Part shown: one piece after another, positions 1-10,595 of the stretch
Layout of the letters: every line of letters starts with the position of its first letter
Position numbering within the stretch: position 1 is the first letter of the stretch
Source of the DNA: Rhizopus sp. PT2906
Taxonomy: Eukaryota > Mucoromycota > Mucoromycetes > Mucorales > Rhizopodaceae
NCBI GenBank assembly: GCA_025529335.1
Contig: JAMYHX010000558.1
Location: 1 to 25,660, forward strand
Length of the DNA: 25,660 nt
Direction of reading: 5' to 3'
The notes under the pieces: generated by a model
Databases searched by the model: none
What the model was told of the DNA's origin: nothing
The model's input: the letters and a program-made list of their open reading frames with translations, nothing else
Position numbers and translations under genes: made by a program

Positions 1-26
1 GCCTTCGTTGATGAATGTTGCACTCT

Positions 27-701
27 TCAAAGCAACACAAGCTTATACAGCTGGATACCATAAGCAATAATATAATCGTTCACCGAAATCATGGCTTGAT
101 CTATAGTGTACAGGAAGGCATCTTTGATATCCACAGATAAAATCTGATCGTAAAAGAGGAAGCAAAGACGTACTGAAGGAGCTTATAGGCATTTTTTCTG
201 GGACACTAACACTGGGCTCATACTGTTCCATAGCCTCTTCTCCGCTATCATTTTCCTTTTTAACTCTATAGGCAATGTTATCGAACTGCTCTTCCACATA
301 ATCTTTCCACATTTGTATTGGTGTTGTCTCTTTTCTTTTTCTTTCAGGAAATTCTCTATCTCTGTTGCCTTTAGTTGCAGTCTGGATCCAGCATTGGTAA
401 CAATTCCTCTAGGCAATTGAGATCGTGACAACATATTTTGGCGAATTACATTTAAACTTCGGTTTGCTCTATAGCACTCGCGAATGTCATCAGAAACCCG
501 TATTTCTAACTGCTCCATAAAGCCATTCATGAGGAATTCATCTCTGTCTTTTGCTGTAAATGGGCGCTTTGATGATGTCCCTGTCTCTTCTACACTTTCA
601 CTTCTTGATCTTTTTGTTGTTCTTGTCACCTGGGAAGCCGGTGGATTTACTACAGTTGATTCAGGAACGTAGTTACTTCTTTGACGCTTCTTTCCATGCA
701 T
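27..701 (-). CDS. Small basic nuclear-type protein of unknown function, three-exon model
   Basis: I do not recognise this protein. The start is the ATG at 701. The best spliced model is exons 701-450, 408-174 and 121-27, with introns of 41 and 52 nt; the phases close and give 193 residues. The N-terminal part is rich in Lys/Arg/Ser with two basic clusters (KKRQR near residue 4, KRSR near residue 30) that would suit nuclear import. The middle is charged and helical-looking. The last exon encodes a clean hydrophobic-polar stretch (start FLYTIDQAM) before the stop at 27-29. The first exon also stays open without splicing down to 183, and that alternative frame looks protein-like around 330-450, so either the 41-nt intron is real or a single-base assembly error sits near 345. 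The acceptor before 121 (CAAAG) is weak. The gene is real with fair confidence; the exact protein is not certain. Confidence 0.5.
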
Positions 702-1440
702 TACAAAAACTTAATATATTTGTAGACTATGTGTTTTCCAACAAAGATAAGAGAGAGAAGAAAGGAACTTTATATGTGTCATTATTCATTGATAATTTCA
801 TTGTTATATTACACTTTATTCAACTTCAGACAACACAATGAAATGTTCTTTCTTATATTATTCAGCCTACAATAGCCAAAATAAGACAATTATGAAATTT
901 AACTATTTGCCTCAGAAGAGTAAGTAATCACTTGATACTTTTAAATAGAATAAAGACATTTATTGTAAAAAAACCAAATCCAATTTTAATACTCACAAGG
1001 TGGCATGTGTTACTATATCAGACCAGTCTGTGCCCCTCCTTTTTTCAAGTGTGTGGTCTTTTTTTTTGATAAATATCCACTGTACTTTCTCTGCTTCTTC
1101 TTTCTTTGCAGGTTCACAAACTAAAAACTATGCAGAAACTAGAGAGAGTATGATATGTTTCTTTATTATCAATTAACTAACAATTAAATAAAGCTGTCGT
1201 CAATAAATATCCTTCAAAATTAAACTGAGTCTATATTCTAACAAGGAGGCTCATAAGATGGCAGGGACAAGGTTGAGTCTGAAGGTTCATATATTGTATG
1301 AATTAGTGTCATACCATGTAACATGTAGTTGTTACAGACAGTATAAAAAAAGTTCTTAATCCACTTTTTTTCACTCTTGTAAACAAATAACCAAAAAAAG
1401 GTAACGTACCTTCCCTTTATTTATTTATATCCTATACGTT
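702..1440. other. Intergenic stretch with weak minus-strand coding-like exons
   Basis: This is mostly AT-rich DNA between the unknown minus-strand gene and the plus-strand methyltransferase. Two minus-strand stretches look protein-like. One lies at 1120-993, preceded by an acceptor-like TTTTTAG and encoding a Lys/Glu/Trp-containing segment that includes AEKVQWIFIKKKDH. The other is an open frame of about 60 codons at roughly 1420-1238. I cannot join them into one model: the gap between them would need an intron of about 120 nt, longer than any other here. They may be remnants or chance. The rest holds nothing I can name. Confidence 0.3.
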
Positions 1441-2699
1441 ATGGGAAGCTGCTTCGCAAAGCCATGGCTCATCGAGTGTGCAAATAAAAACAGAAACAGA
1501 AAAAAATACTTTAGTACAGCTATGTCAGAATCAAGACAAACATCGTGTGTTAGTCGCTCAGACCACATAACCATACCCACCCAAAGAGAGTTTCATCAGA
1601 TTGAGACTTCAACTTATTGGCTGCCTAAGGATGACGAAGAACAGATGAGACTTACAGGCGTAAGATTCCATAGTGAATAACAGGCCATATATAGTTTCTA
1701 ACTCTGGCATAGCAACATTTTGCGTTAAAGGAAATTTTTGGAGGGTAGCATTGAATAAAAAGAAATGTATTCTGTGATACTTACAATCTTATCATAGAAA
1801 CGTGCTACAAAGCGCAACTGATATTCTAGATCTTAAGCAAGGACTATCTATACTAGATGTAGGGTGTGGTTCAGGCGTATGGGTCATGGTAAGAAAAGAT
1901 AGAGAACGGAATCAAGGCAGGGGTTACTGTGACTAACACCGTCCAAAGGACATGATTAATGACTATCCAGACTGTAATTATGAAGGCTGTGATATGGTGA
2001 ATATCGTTGCACAAAAGCCTACACCCAAACAATTTACATTCAGGATTGCAAACGTACTAGAGGGGTTGCCATATCCGGACAACACTTTTGATCTTGTTCA
2101 CCTAAGGCTACTTGCCTTGGCACTACGCTATGACCAATGGCCAAGTGTGATCAAAGAGTTACTACGCGTTACTAAGCCAGGAGGTCTAATACAGATGATG
2201 GAACCAGACTATCGAGTAACAGAGCATGACGACATCTTTTGTAAGGTGGTATCAGCGTGTAAGTACATTGTGAAGCGAAGAAATGATCGTGTCATTTATA
2301 AATTTTTTTTTTTTCATAGTAATAACTATCTGTGAAGCAAAAGGTCAAAATCCTCGAATCGGTATTGAATTAGAAAGACTATTGAGAGAGGCTGGCAACA
2401 TCAAGATTATAGAAACAAAGTCTGCATCTATTGATACAAGTAAAGTATTTATGACACCTATAAAAAGATGAAAAGGTAGCTTACTGACTATTGTTTCTTT
2501 AGCCACTGGCAGCAGTGTGGCCAAGAAAATTGCTTGGAGTTGGATGGAAGGTGTAACGGGGACAATGAAGGTCAGTGCTCCAGTGCTGGGACTCAAGGAC
2601 GAGAAAGACCAACAAAGGTTCCTAAAAGAATTTAATCATTGCATGGAAACAAAGTGTGGATATCTCCATATGGAAGCAGTTGTAGCTCAAAAATTATAG
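1441..2699 (+). CDS. SAM-dependent class I methyltransferase with predicted N-terminal acylation signal
   Basis: This is a class I (Rossmann-fold) S-adenosylmethionine methyltransferase; the substrate is unknown. Exons 1441-1659, 1713-1744, 1798-1888, 1949-2258, 2320-2439 and 2503-2699 join in phase to give 322 residues. Exon 2 supplies the FALKEIFGG segment and exon 3 the SAM-binding motif I (LDVGCGSGVW). Exon 4 carries the acidic-loop region and the post-I motifs (PYPDNTFDLVH, then LLRVTKPGGLIQMMEPDY). The layout resembles the broad UbiE/LaeA-like methyltransferase group that is common in Mucoromycota. The N terminus reads MGSCFAKP, which fits N-myristoylation at Gly2 followed by palmitoylation at Cys4, suggesting membrane tethering; this is inference. 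The next gene on the same strand begins about 220 bases downstream. The fold is sure, the target is not. Confidence 0.88.
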
Positions 2700-2921
2700 T
2701 ACAAGAACAATAAATTCTTCCTGGTGAATATACAATCTTTGAATATAAGTGGGAGATATGCGGGGTGTCTGTAAGATAATTGAATAAACAACCGTCACAA
2801 CAAGATTCCCGTTTTAATCATGAGTACGCTCCAATTGCAGTGAACAAAAAAAAACTCTTTTAAAAAGCGTCACTCAAAGTTGTAAAACAGAAAAGGGAAA
2901 ATAAAAAATAGAGTGAACAGA

Positions 2922-4459
2922 ATGGAGAAAGACAAACCGCAAGTAAAAGTTTTCCCTGTTTATATTTTTTTATTTTTATTTACTGACCTTTATAAAAAAG
3001 TCTAGTGTAAACTCACCCACTTCTTCTACATCCTCAGTTAATGAAGAACAGATAATCACTGAACTCACTTTGGCTGGAATAAAAGTACTCATGGTCCGGA
3101 AGAAGGATCAGATTGTGTATAAATTACCAGACAATGTTCAAGTATCTTCTATAAGTGAAGAACAACGAAAAAGATTGATGGAAGAAATTCAATCTCTTCA
3201 TGCCGCTACTATGCTTGCAGCAGCACAACAACAACAAGTAAATATGCCAATGGATAATAATAAACCAATTGCACCCAAGACAGATGCTCTTGTACTTAAT
3301 ACACCTCCACAACCTACACCAGCAGAAGCAGATGCCATCAAGGAGACTGCACGAAAGTTAAGAGAAGAGCTAGAACAACAGCAACAGCTGATGCTCTTAC
3401 AGCAAAAGCTCCAACAACAAGGGGTGAAACGAAGTGGTATGTATGAAGCCACCTCTCCACCTGATAGTAGCAAAGGCCCTCGGAAATATATAAAAACTGG
3501 GAAATATTCAAAAAAGAAGCAGCTGCAGGGACTTTTGCCTCAATCCCCTCAACATCAACAACAGCCTAATCTGTTTAATATCCAATCCGTGAGTGCAGAT
3601 AACAGTAATAATAATAGTGCCACAACCTCTGCTGCATCAACACCTGTTGCCTCCACAACTGACGTCTCTACAAGCTCCTTTGGAGTCCCAACACCGCTTC
3701 AGACACAACCACAACAACAACAGCCACCACCACCACCACCACAACAACAACAACAACAGTCTATTCAGCTTCAACAGACACAAAAACCCATTGCCGCGGC
3801 AAAACAGCAAGATATCAGAAAATTCCCTCAAACACTTCCTGATTCTATACTATCTAAACGTCTACCAGAAGAAGAGTTTCAACACCGTGAGATTAAGAGA
3901 AGGTAATGTCTTTATTGTTTGCTTGAAGGGAATAACTAAAATCTATCAGATTCCTCGACACTCTCTCAAAAGATCACGTGGCTGTAACTAACCCAGATTA
4001 CAAAACGCCATTCAAATCTCTGGAGGACGCAATCAATCGATTATTACCTTACCATATTTATCATTATCCCAAGGCGGATCTAGACGCAAATAGGATATCG
4101 GTTGAACTTCAGGATAGTGCCATCTTGGATATATTTAAGTGTCAATCCGACTTGTTTGAAAAGCATAAAAAGATGCAAGAAAAATTAGGAAAGGTAAAAA
4201 AAAAGCAAAGTCTTTAACATTCAATATTAATCAAACATAGAGTGACGAAACACTGTCTATGAAAATACTGATTGGCAGACAAGTCATGTCTGACCAACGA
4301 CAGAAATTAGCTGAAGAGCAAGCAAGAGTCTCTGCAGAACAAGCAGCTCAGGCTGCTTATCGTAAGGAACAGCAACGTCTTCAGACTGAAAAGGCACAAC
4401 TGGCAGCACTCGTGGGTCAACAATTACCACCAGGATTTGATACCATGGGCATGTTTTAA
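2922..4459 (+). CDS. GLTSCR1-domain protein, predicted SWI/SNF-type remodeller subunit
   Basis: Exons 2922-2942, 3001-3902, 3950-4193 and 4241-4459 join in phase to 461 residues. The tiny first exon (MEKDKPQ) is needed to provide an ATG, because exon 2 has no good start before 3070; the branch site TACTGAC lies just before the 3001 acceptor. The N-terminal half is low complexity, with Gln- and Pro-rich runs and basic patches. Residues from about 300 on, in exon 3, match the GLTSCR1/BICRA conserved region (TPFKSLEDAINRLLPYHIYH) and are followed by a coiled-coil-like Gln/Ala/Glu helix. In animals this domain defines subunits of the non-canonical BAF (GBAF) chromatin remodeller, so a nuclear role in chromatin remodelling is inferred. 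An AATAATAAA-type polyadenylation signal follows the stop at about 4480. Family assignment rests on the conserved block only. Confidence 0.82.
3706..3760 (+). repeat. CAA/CCA trinucleotide tract coding for poly-Gln/poly-Pro
   Basis: CAA and CCA codon runs within exon 2 of the GLTSCR1-domain gene encode QQQQ, then six Pro, then six Gln. Such tracts commonly vary in length between strains. The antisense Trp/Leu-rich frame here is a shadow of the tract. Confidence 0.9.
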
Positions 4460-4520
4460 ACATTTGTAAATATTTTTTAATAATAAAAAAAAAGAAACCT
4501 CTATGATCACAATCTATGTA

Positions 4521-6247
4521 TTATACAGGAGGAAGGTTAACGCTATATGGGGGTAAAGGAGGTAAATCATCAGAGTCGTTGAAATTGAGCTGCTGACAGA
4601 CAGCCGCTGTGCGATTCGAGACCCATTCGAGAACACCGATGGTACCATCGACGGTTGAGTAGAGATTCTTGTTGAACGTCTCTACCGTGTACTTGAACTT
4701 CTCACCAGGCGAACGTTCAGGTAAACTAAAGTCCCAGGCAATATCCTCCTTGAGCATGGTAGCCCAACCGTCCAAACGAGGCTTGATGACACGAGGGTTA
4801 AAGAAACGCTTGATGATAGTCTTGAGAATGTCTTGGAACTGAGCATTATAATAAGGAGACTTGATGAAGACATCTACGAGCGGACGTTTGCTACCAGGCC
4901 GAGTATAGTTTTCATAAGGCACTGAGATCAACTGAGGCTCTTCAAGACCGTTACCAAACGTTTCGTCAAAGTCAAAAGTTGTTAGGGTCCATTTTTTGGA
5001 ACCCAAGTCTTGAGTGAGGTAAAAATTACTTGCTTGGTACCAGAATCCGTCCCAGGAGCCAGAAAGAAAATTGAGTGCAGCCTGTATCATGGTTTGATTG
5101 GCGCTATCGATCAAGTCGGTGATGTTGCCAGGATGCTGAGCATCGGTGCCGATTGCCGTTTGGTCCAACTTTCTCATGAAATCAATTAAGGGGCCCATGA
5201 AGTCTTCCTTGGTCACATTCGCATTACCCTTTTCTTCAAGCATGTAAAGATCGTCTGTATCATAGTCTGCGGCAGACGGTCCCTTGTAGACCAAATCTGC
5301 ACCGTGAGTTTCGTCCATTGAATTACCCTTATACGTTGCGCCTGTTGTGTTCACGTGAATACCACCATGAAGGTAGTTATCAATAAAGCCGTCAAAGGTG
5401 TCATCGGTCATCAGGAACAGTCCATAGGGCTCCTCATTCACATACAGACGAACCCAGTTGCTTCCTGGAGCTGCTGCGCCAGCAGCAGCCAAAGAATCTA
5501 GCATAAGTTTCTCTCTTACCATTGTGGGTTCGTTCGCTTCAGCACGTAGCTTGAGTGCGTGGCGATTGTAAAGATAATCCTTGGTACCGTTATTGAACTT
5601 GTTGAACTTGATCTTGAGTGACTGCTTGGCATAGTCCTTTGAAGATTGGCCAGCGTTCTTGATACCTGCTCCTTGGAACGTAAAGACTTCGTTGCTAGTG
5701 ACATACGTCATGTTGTATACTTGGACAAACTTGTGGCTCGCCTTGGGAGTTTTTAGAATTTTATCAAATCCGGACTTGTCCACGTTCAAGATGAGTGTTG
5801 TCACTTCATTGTGTCGGCTCATGTTGCTCACGAAAGCTAAATTGGAATATTAGACATGTAAAAAGTCTGGGTGAGAATGAACTTACGCGTATAAATTGGA
5901 TTGTACGCTCTAGGAAGAGCAGGGACATCATAGACCGTACGTGAGCGATTGAAAAATTCATTTCCGGTTGATACAGAATTATTGGCCAACGTACGCACAG
6001 CAGTCTCGGGCGTCGTCTTGTTGCCAGAAATAAGAGCGTATCGATAGTCAGGACCCAAAGGTGCTTTGCCTTTAAAGATATTCGGGTATTCAGGGCTGTT
6101 CTGGAGTGGATAGTTTTGGTTGTTTACTGTGACAGCAACAGTTTGACTGTCGCGAGGGAATGCAACCACAGCATATTCGACATCATCGGCTGCAATGGAT
6201 GTAAGGAAGAGTAATAGGCTGATAATGCCGCCCGAAAGGAACTTCAT
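4521..6247 (-). CDS. cotH: CotH-kinase-family secreted protein, copy A (no GPI tail)
   Basis: Secreted member of the CotH family (Pfam CotH kinase). Bacterial CotH phosphorylates spore-coat proteins, and Mucorales CotH proteins are spore or cell-surface proteins, some of which bind host receptors. Exons are 6247-5887 and 5836-4521 with a 50-nt intron (GTAAGT donor, TTTAG acceptor), giving 558 residues. Residues 1-20 form a signal peptide (MKFLSGGIISLLLFLTSIAA). The core shows LKLRAEANEPTMVREKLM, where Lys/Arg would bind nucleotide, and the metal-binding FDFDETFGNG. Several Asn-X-Ser/Thr sites are present. The C terminus ends in a Pro-rich segment with no hydrophobic tail, so a soluble secreted protein is expected, unlike its neighbour. 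I do not see the GAFRDPTDNN-type segment that I recall from the Rhizopus invasin CotH proteins. Tandem duplicate of the gene at 7012-9044. Confidence 0.92.
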
Positions 6248-7011
6248 CTTGAATTGAAAATAAAAAAGAGCAGCAATTCATCCTCCTTTTTATCTCACAT
6301 TGTTTGTGTACTCCACAGAAAGTAAACTAAATTTTCTACCTGATTGCCCTGCTCCGTTTCAAAAAGATGTGTGGTAGAACTTGATGTCATAGCGCCAACC
6401 TTTTTTTCTTTTTTCCGAAACTCAAAAAATATAATTAGTATCAAAAGGAAATTAAAGAAGAAATGTATAGAAAACACAATAAATTCATTATTTCATGATG
6501 TGTAAAACGACATGAAGGAACTTAATTTTGCCGTATATCCTTTTTATTGAAGGGTAATAAGGACCGGGCCTATCGGAAAAAGAAAAAAAAGTTGCCATGG
6601 CAAAGATGGTAGCACGTATTATGTAAACTGTGCCTCCCCCCTATTTCCTTTCGTTTCTTTTTTGATTAATCATTATGAAAGCATTAAGGACACGCGCCAA
6701 AACATGACCATTGTTTAATTGTGACGCTGTGTGGCCCCTTGTTAATGTAGGTCACACGTACAGCTGTTGGTACAACGAAAATCGCACCATTATAATATAA
6801 TTATGTGACACGGTTACCGTACAACCTGCCATTTACGGATTTTCTTTACATGCAAGGCTATTCATAGTAATCCAACATATGGTCTAAGGATGAAACAATG
6901 GATTGCGTGTGTGGCTTAAATGATTTAGAACACGAAGAAAAAAGAATAAGAATAAAACTATATTAACAAATTACATCACAAATATAGAAAGTGTGTACGT
7001 AACGGGATAAA
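6248..7011. other. Intergenic region between the two CotH genes
   Basis: About 760 bases hold the presumed promoter and 5' UTR of copy A and the 3' end of copy B. The stretch is AT-rich, with a pyrimidine/purine-skewed segment near 6400-6480. I see no coding potential, RNA gene or clear repeat. Confidence 0.6.
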
Positions 7012-9044
7012 CTAAAAGTGGAACAAGACAACAGCTGAAGCAACGATGAAGACTGCATTGGAAATTCTAGAGACGGAAGCAGCGGAGGTACTCTTGGCGG
7101 AAGTGTTGCTGGAGGCATTGTTGCTGTTGCCATTGCCAGAGGGGTTACCATTGGAGCCAGTGCTGACAGTTGAACCGTTACTAGAGACAACATTACCATT
7201 AGCATCGAGATGAGTACCAGCAGTATAAGCAGGCAAGGCAGGAAGATCATCTGTATCTGAAAAGTTGAGTTGAGATGTAAGAGAGGCGACACGCTTAGTG
7301 ACCCATTGACTGATGGCATCTGTGCCGTTGCCAAGCAATCCATCTTGGAAGTTTTGTACGGTGAAGGTAGTCTTTGTACCAGGAGAACGACCAGGAATTG
7401 CACGAGTCCAGGCAATGTCTTCCTTCAACATCTCAGACCAGGCTTGAAGACGGGGGTTGATGACACTAGGCTTGAAGAATCGCTTGACGATCGTCTTGAG
7501 CGTGTTCTCAAAGACACCTTGGTAGTATGTGTTGTTCAAGAATACGGTTACCAATGGACGTTCAGAGCCAGGTCGAGAGTAGTTTTGGTAAGAGACGGTG
7601 TTCATGCCGGGATCTTCAACACCATTACCAAAGGTTTCGTCAAAGTCGTAAGTGATCAAAGTCCATTTCTTGGTAACGAGATCTTGGTTGAGGTAGTAGT
7701 TACTGGCTTGATACCAGAAACCGTCCCAGGAGCCAACGAGGAAGTTGATGGCCAAATGAATCAATGTGTTTTGAGGGCTGTCGATCACATTGGCAATGCT
7801 ACCTGGATGTTGAGCGTCTGTTGCGTCCTTATAGTTTACTTGGCTCAAGTTCTTGCAAAATTCCATAATTAATTGTTGACTGTTGTTCTTTGATACACTG
7901 TTATCTTCTCCCTTATCGGCCAGTTTATAAAGGTCGGCGCTGTATTTAGTCAGATCATCACCAACGTAGACTAAATTGCCTTCTTGTTCGGGACTAAGAG
8001 CATTTCCTTTATAGGTAACACCTAAACGAGCTCATGTGAGAACTATTGTCACGATAGAACAAGGTGCGTGCTTACCTGTATTAGGTGATTTCCAGTTACC
8101 GCCATGAAGAATATTGTCGATCAGATGGGTAGAGACATCATCCATGAGTAAGAAAAGACCATAGGGTTCATTGTTGATAAAGACACGAGTCCATGAGGCA
8201 GAGAGAGTGGCGCCACCAGCAGCAGCAAGCATATCAAGAACTAATTTTTCACGACTTTTTGTAAAAAGGGTTAGTTTTGGATACGTTTTTTCCTTGTATT
8301 TAGCATTTACGCAAAGGTACTATCAGTTTCTTCAGCACGAAGTTTTAATGTGGTTCTTCCAAAGAGCAAACTCTTTTGAGTGGTATTTTTGTTGTACTTG
8401 TCTAATTCAATGGCCCAGGATTGCTTTGAAAAGTCTTTGGTGGATTGACCACTGGTACTCAGACCAGCGTTGGTAAACTTGTAGACTTCCTTGCTGTTGA
8501 TATAAGCCAGTTCGGTTACTTGAGCATCGTCTAATTTTTCAAGGGGGTTCTTGTTGAAGGCATCCAATTGGGTGGCATTGACTGTCATGATGATGGTAGA
8601 AACTTCGTTGGACTGATTCATGTTGGTAAACAAGGCTAGAGATATATGTTAATAAAAGAAAGAATCATATAGGCCTTTCTCCTTACTTGGATAAACAGGA
8701 TTAAAGGCTTGAGGAAGAGCAGGGACATTGTAGATGGTTTGACTACGGTTGAAGAATTCGTTGCCAGTAGAAGTGATACCATCAGTCAGCTTACGAGTTG
8801 TTGTTTCTGGTATCTTATTTTGTCCATCCGTAATGACATATTGATAGGTAGAGCCAAAGGGAGCAGTACCTGAAAAAATGTTGGGATGAAGAGAGCTCTT
8901 TTGAAGCTGTACGGTTTGGCCATTTACAGAGACAGCAACACCTTGGTTTCCAGAAGGAAAGGCTATGACAGAGTACTGCACATCAGCAGCCAAGGTACCT
9001 GACAAGGCAAAGGTGACCAAAGCTGAAATGGTCAAAAATTTCAT
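7012..9044 (-). CDS. cotH: CotH-kinase-family protein, copy B, GPI-anchored
   Basis: Second CotH-family gene. Exons are 9044-8687, 8635-8311, 8254-8076 and 8021-7012 (introns 51, 56 and 54 nt); all phases close, giving 623 residues. I chose the ATG at 9044 because it starts a clear signal peptide (MKFLTISALVTFALSGTLAA); the upstream in-frame ATG at 9164 adds an unconvincing leader. The core parallels copy A block by block, including LKLRAEETDSTFAREKL, the YGLFL segment and the metal-binding YDFDETFGNG. The C terminus adds a Ser/Asn/Gly-rich spacer and a hydrophobic end (AVFIVASAVVLFHF), a typical GPI-anchor signal, so the product should sit on the plasma membrane or cell wall. Only the first intron is shared in position with copy A; two others interrupt regions that are continuous in copy A. 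Confidence 0.93.
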
Positions 9045-9603
9045 TTTGGGGGGGAGTGTAATGAAAAGAAAAGAAAAGAAGAAAAAACTTGCGCTATTTG
9101 TACCTGTTATTCCATAGCACTCGTTCGCTCGGAGAAAGAAGATCTCAGTAGCCAGAGGCAACAAGGAGTTTCATTTTCGGGAACACAACAATTTTCACAG
9201 CAGTGGTAAAAAGGGGGGCAAAGACACGACGTCTCGTGATACCAAGTGCCGTCAATCGAGTCTGCGCTTTTTTTTTGGGATCTACCAACCATCATTCAGG
9301 AAAAGGGATCATAAGTTGTATTACCCATATGAAGGTATCACACAAACATATTGTCATCATATCTGGCATGCATAACAAAGAGAGAAAAGAGGCGCAATCA
9401 AATTTCCATCTATTAGAGAAATAAAAGAAGTAAAAGATGAAATTGAAACTTGAACAATAGAATTTCGTGAAGGTAACTCCTTCTTAATGTGTAAAAGTCG
9501 TTGATGTTTACTAATAATAGAATATTACTTTTTGTCACCCATTTCTTTTGAATACAATTCGTAACAAAAAATTGATTACATAGCATCAAAACCCGGTAAC
9601 ATC

Positions 9604-9615
9604 AAACCCGGGTTT
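9604..9615. repeat. 12-bp perfect palindrome AAACCCGGGTTT
   Basis: The sequence AAACCCGGGTTT equals its own reverse complement. A partial direct copy (ATCAAAACCCGG) ends about 13 bases upstream. It could be a binding site for a dimeric factor or chance; it lies about 560 bases upstream of the CotH copy B start. Confidence 0.5.
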
Positions 9616-9651
9616 CAATGTAAATCAAGGAATCAATAGAATACAAGGAAA

Positions 9652-9700
9652 TCTTTTCTCTTCTTTCTCTTCTCTGTCTGTCTCTGTCTCTCTCTTTCTG
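9652..9700 (+). repeat. CT/CTGT-rich low-complexity tract
   Basis: An almost pure pyrimidine run with CTGTCTGTCTCTGTCTCTCT-type repeats. It lies in the intergenic region upstream of CotH copy B and has no coding sense. Confidence 0.85.
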
Positions 9701-10595
9701 GTTTTAGATTAAGACTATACTTATCACATCCCTCCCCTCTAATTTAAGCGTGCGAAAGGGACTGTAGATAAAAGAATGAAAAAATAAAGGAAAAAAAAAA
9801 ACAGTTGTCCAAATGTAGATAAAAGTAGCTAAAAATAAACTTTTTGTTGTTACGCCTCAAAAAGAATTACTAAAATTTTAACTTGCTTTACTGCTTCTCT
9901 TATCATTCACCCTTCCCCTCTCCCTTTTTCTTTTTCTCTTTTTTGGTTCAGAGTGAAAAGCCTCATATATAGATAGGGCTTTTATTTTTTGTTTACACAC
10001 ATTTTGGGCCTTTTGGGCCTTTTTTTATTTATCAAACGCCCAATCAAAAAAGCAGTCATTGGCTCAATAAAAATAATCCCAACCGCGTATTTGCACCACA
10101 ATGGCCCTGTCATTCTCTTGTTTTAAGAAAGGAAGTGATAATAGAAATAAATTCAATATTGAAGTTGACGATGCTATACGAGAAATGGGGAAAGTTTTTT
10201 TTTTTAAAATGAAAGCTTGTATAGTCCAAAAATCTCAATTGTTAAAGCAGAGAGAGAGAGAATAATTTCTAGTTTTCGATATTTCGTTGTTCTTGACTAT
10301 GACACCCATTTTGGATTTTTTTTCGCTGTATCTTACAGTTGAGCATACATTTTACTTTACATTCCTCTATCGCATCTGATAAGAATAACTTATAATAACT
10401 ATAGTAGCTACTAGTATAACAATAATAATTACATTAACCACGCTAAACCGTACTGACAACATTTAATCCTCCCTATAAACTCACACGCGTCTTATTTTAA
10501 TAATACTCCTTCCTTTTTTATAAAGAATGTCATTCGCAAGTTGTCGACTTAGTAGCGTTTTGTCAATAACAAAGCTGAATACAGCAAAGCTCGTT

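Larger units (their letters stand above)
9045..10595. other. Long non-coding stretch with low-complexity tracts
   Basis: No convincing gene in about 1.5 kb. It contains the presumed promoter of CotH copy B, a CT-rich tract (9652-9700), a palindrome (9604-9615), purine/pyrimidine tracts around 9900-9950, and a tandem pair of TTTTGGGCC at 10002-10019. The 73-codon open frame at 9203-9424 has no protein-like composition. I found no tRNA or rRNA. Confidence 0.6.

Noticed and set aside
3198..3831. Antisense open frames rich in Cys, Ser, Trp and Leu opposite the GLTSCR1-domain gene
   Set aside because: They are read-outs of the CAA/CCA/GCA repeats on the other strand and overlap a well-supported exon.
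4682..4873. Minus-strand Ser/Leu-rich frame inside CotH copy A
   Set aside because: Shifted-frame shadow of the CotH coding sequence with no motif.
7270..7872. Plus-strand open frame of about 200 codons opposite CotH copy B
   Set aside because: The opposite strand carries the conserved CotH core including the metal-binding DFDETFG; the plus frame shows no domain, signal or splice support.
9203..9424. Small plus-strand open frame of 73 codons
   Set aside because: Composition is not protein-like, it lies in promoter-type DNA and no splice sites extend it.
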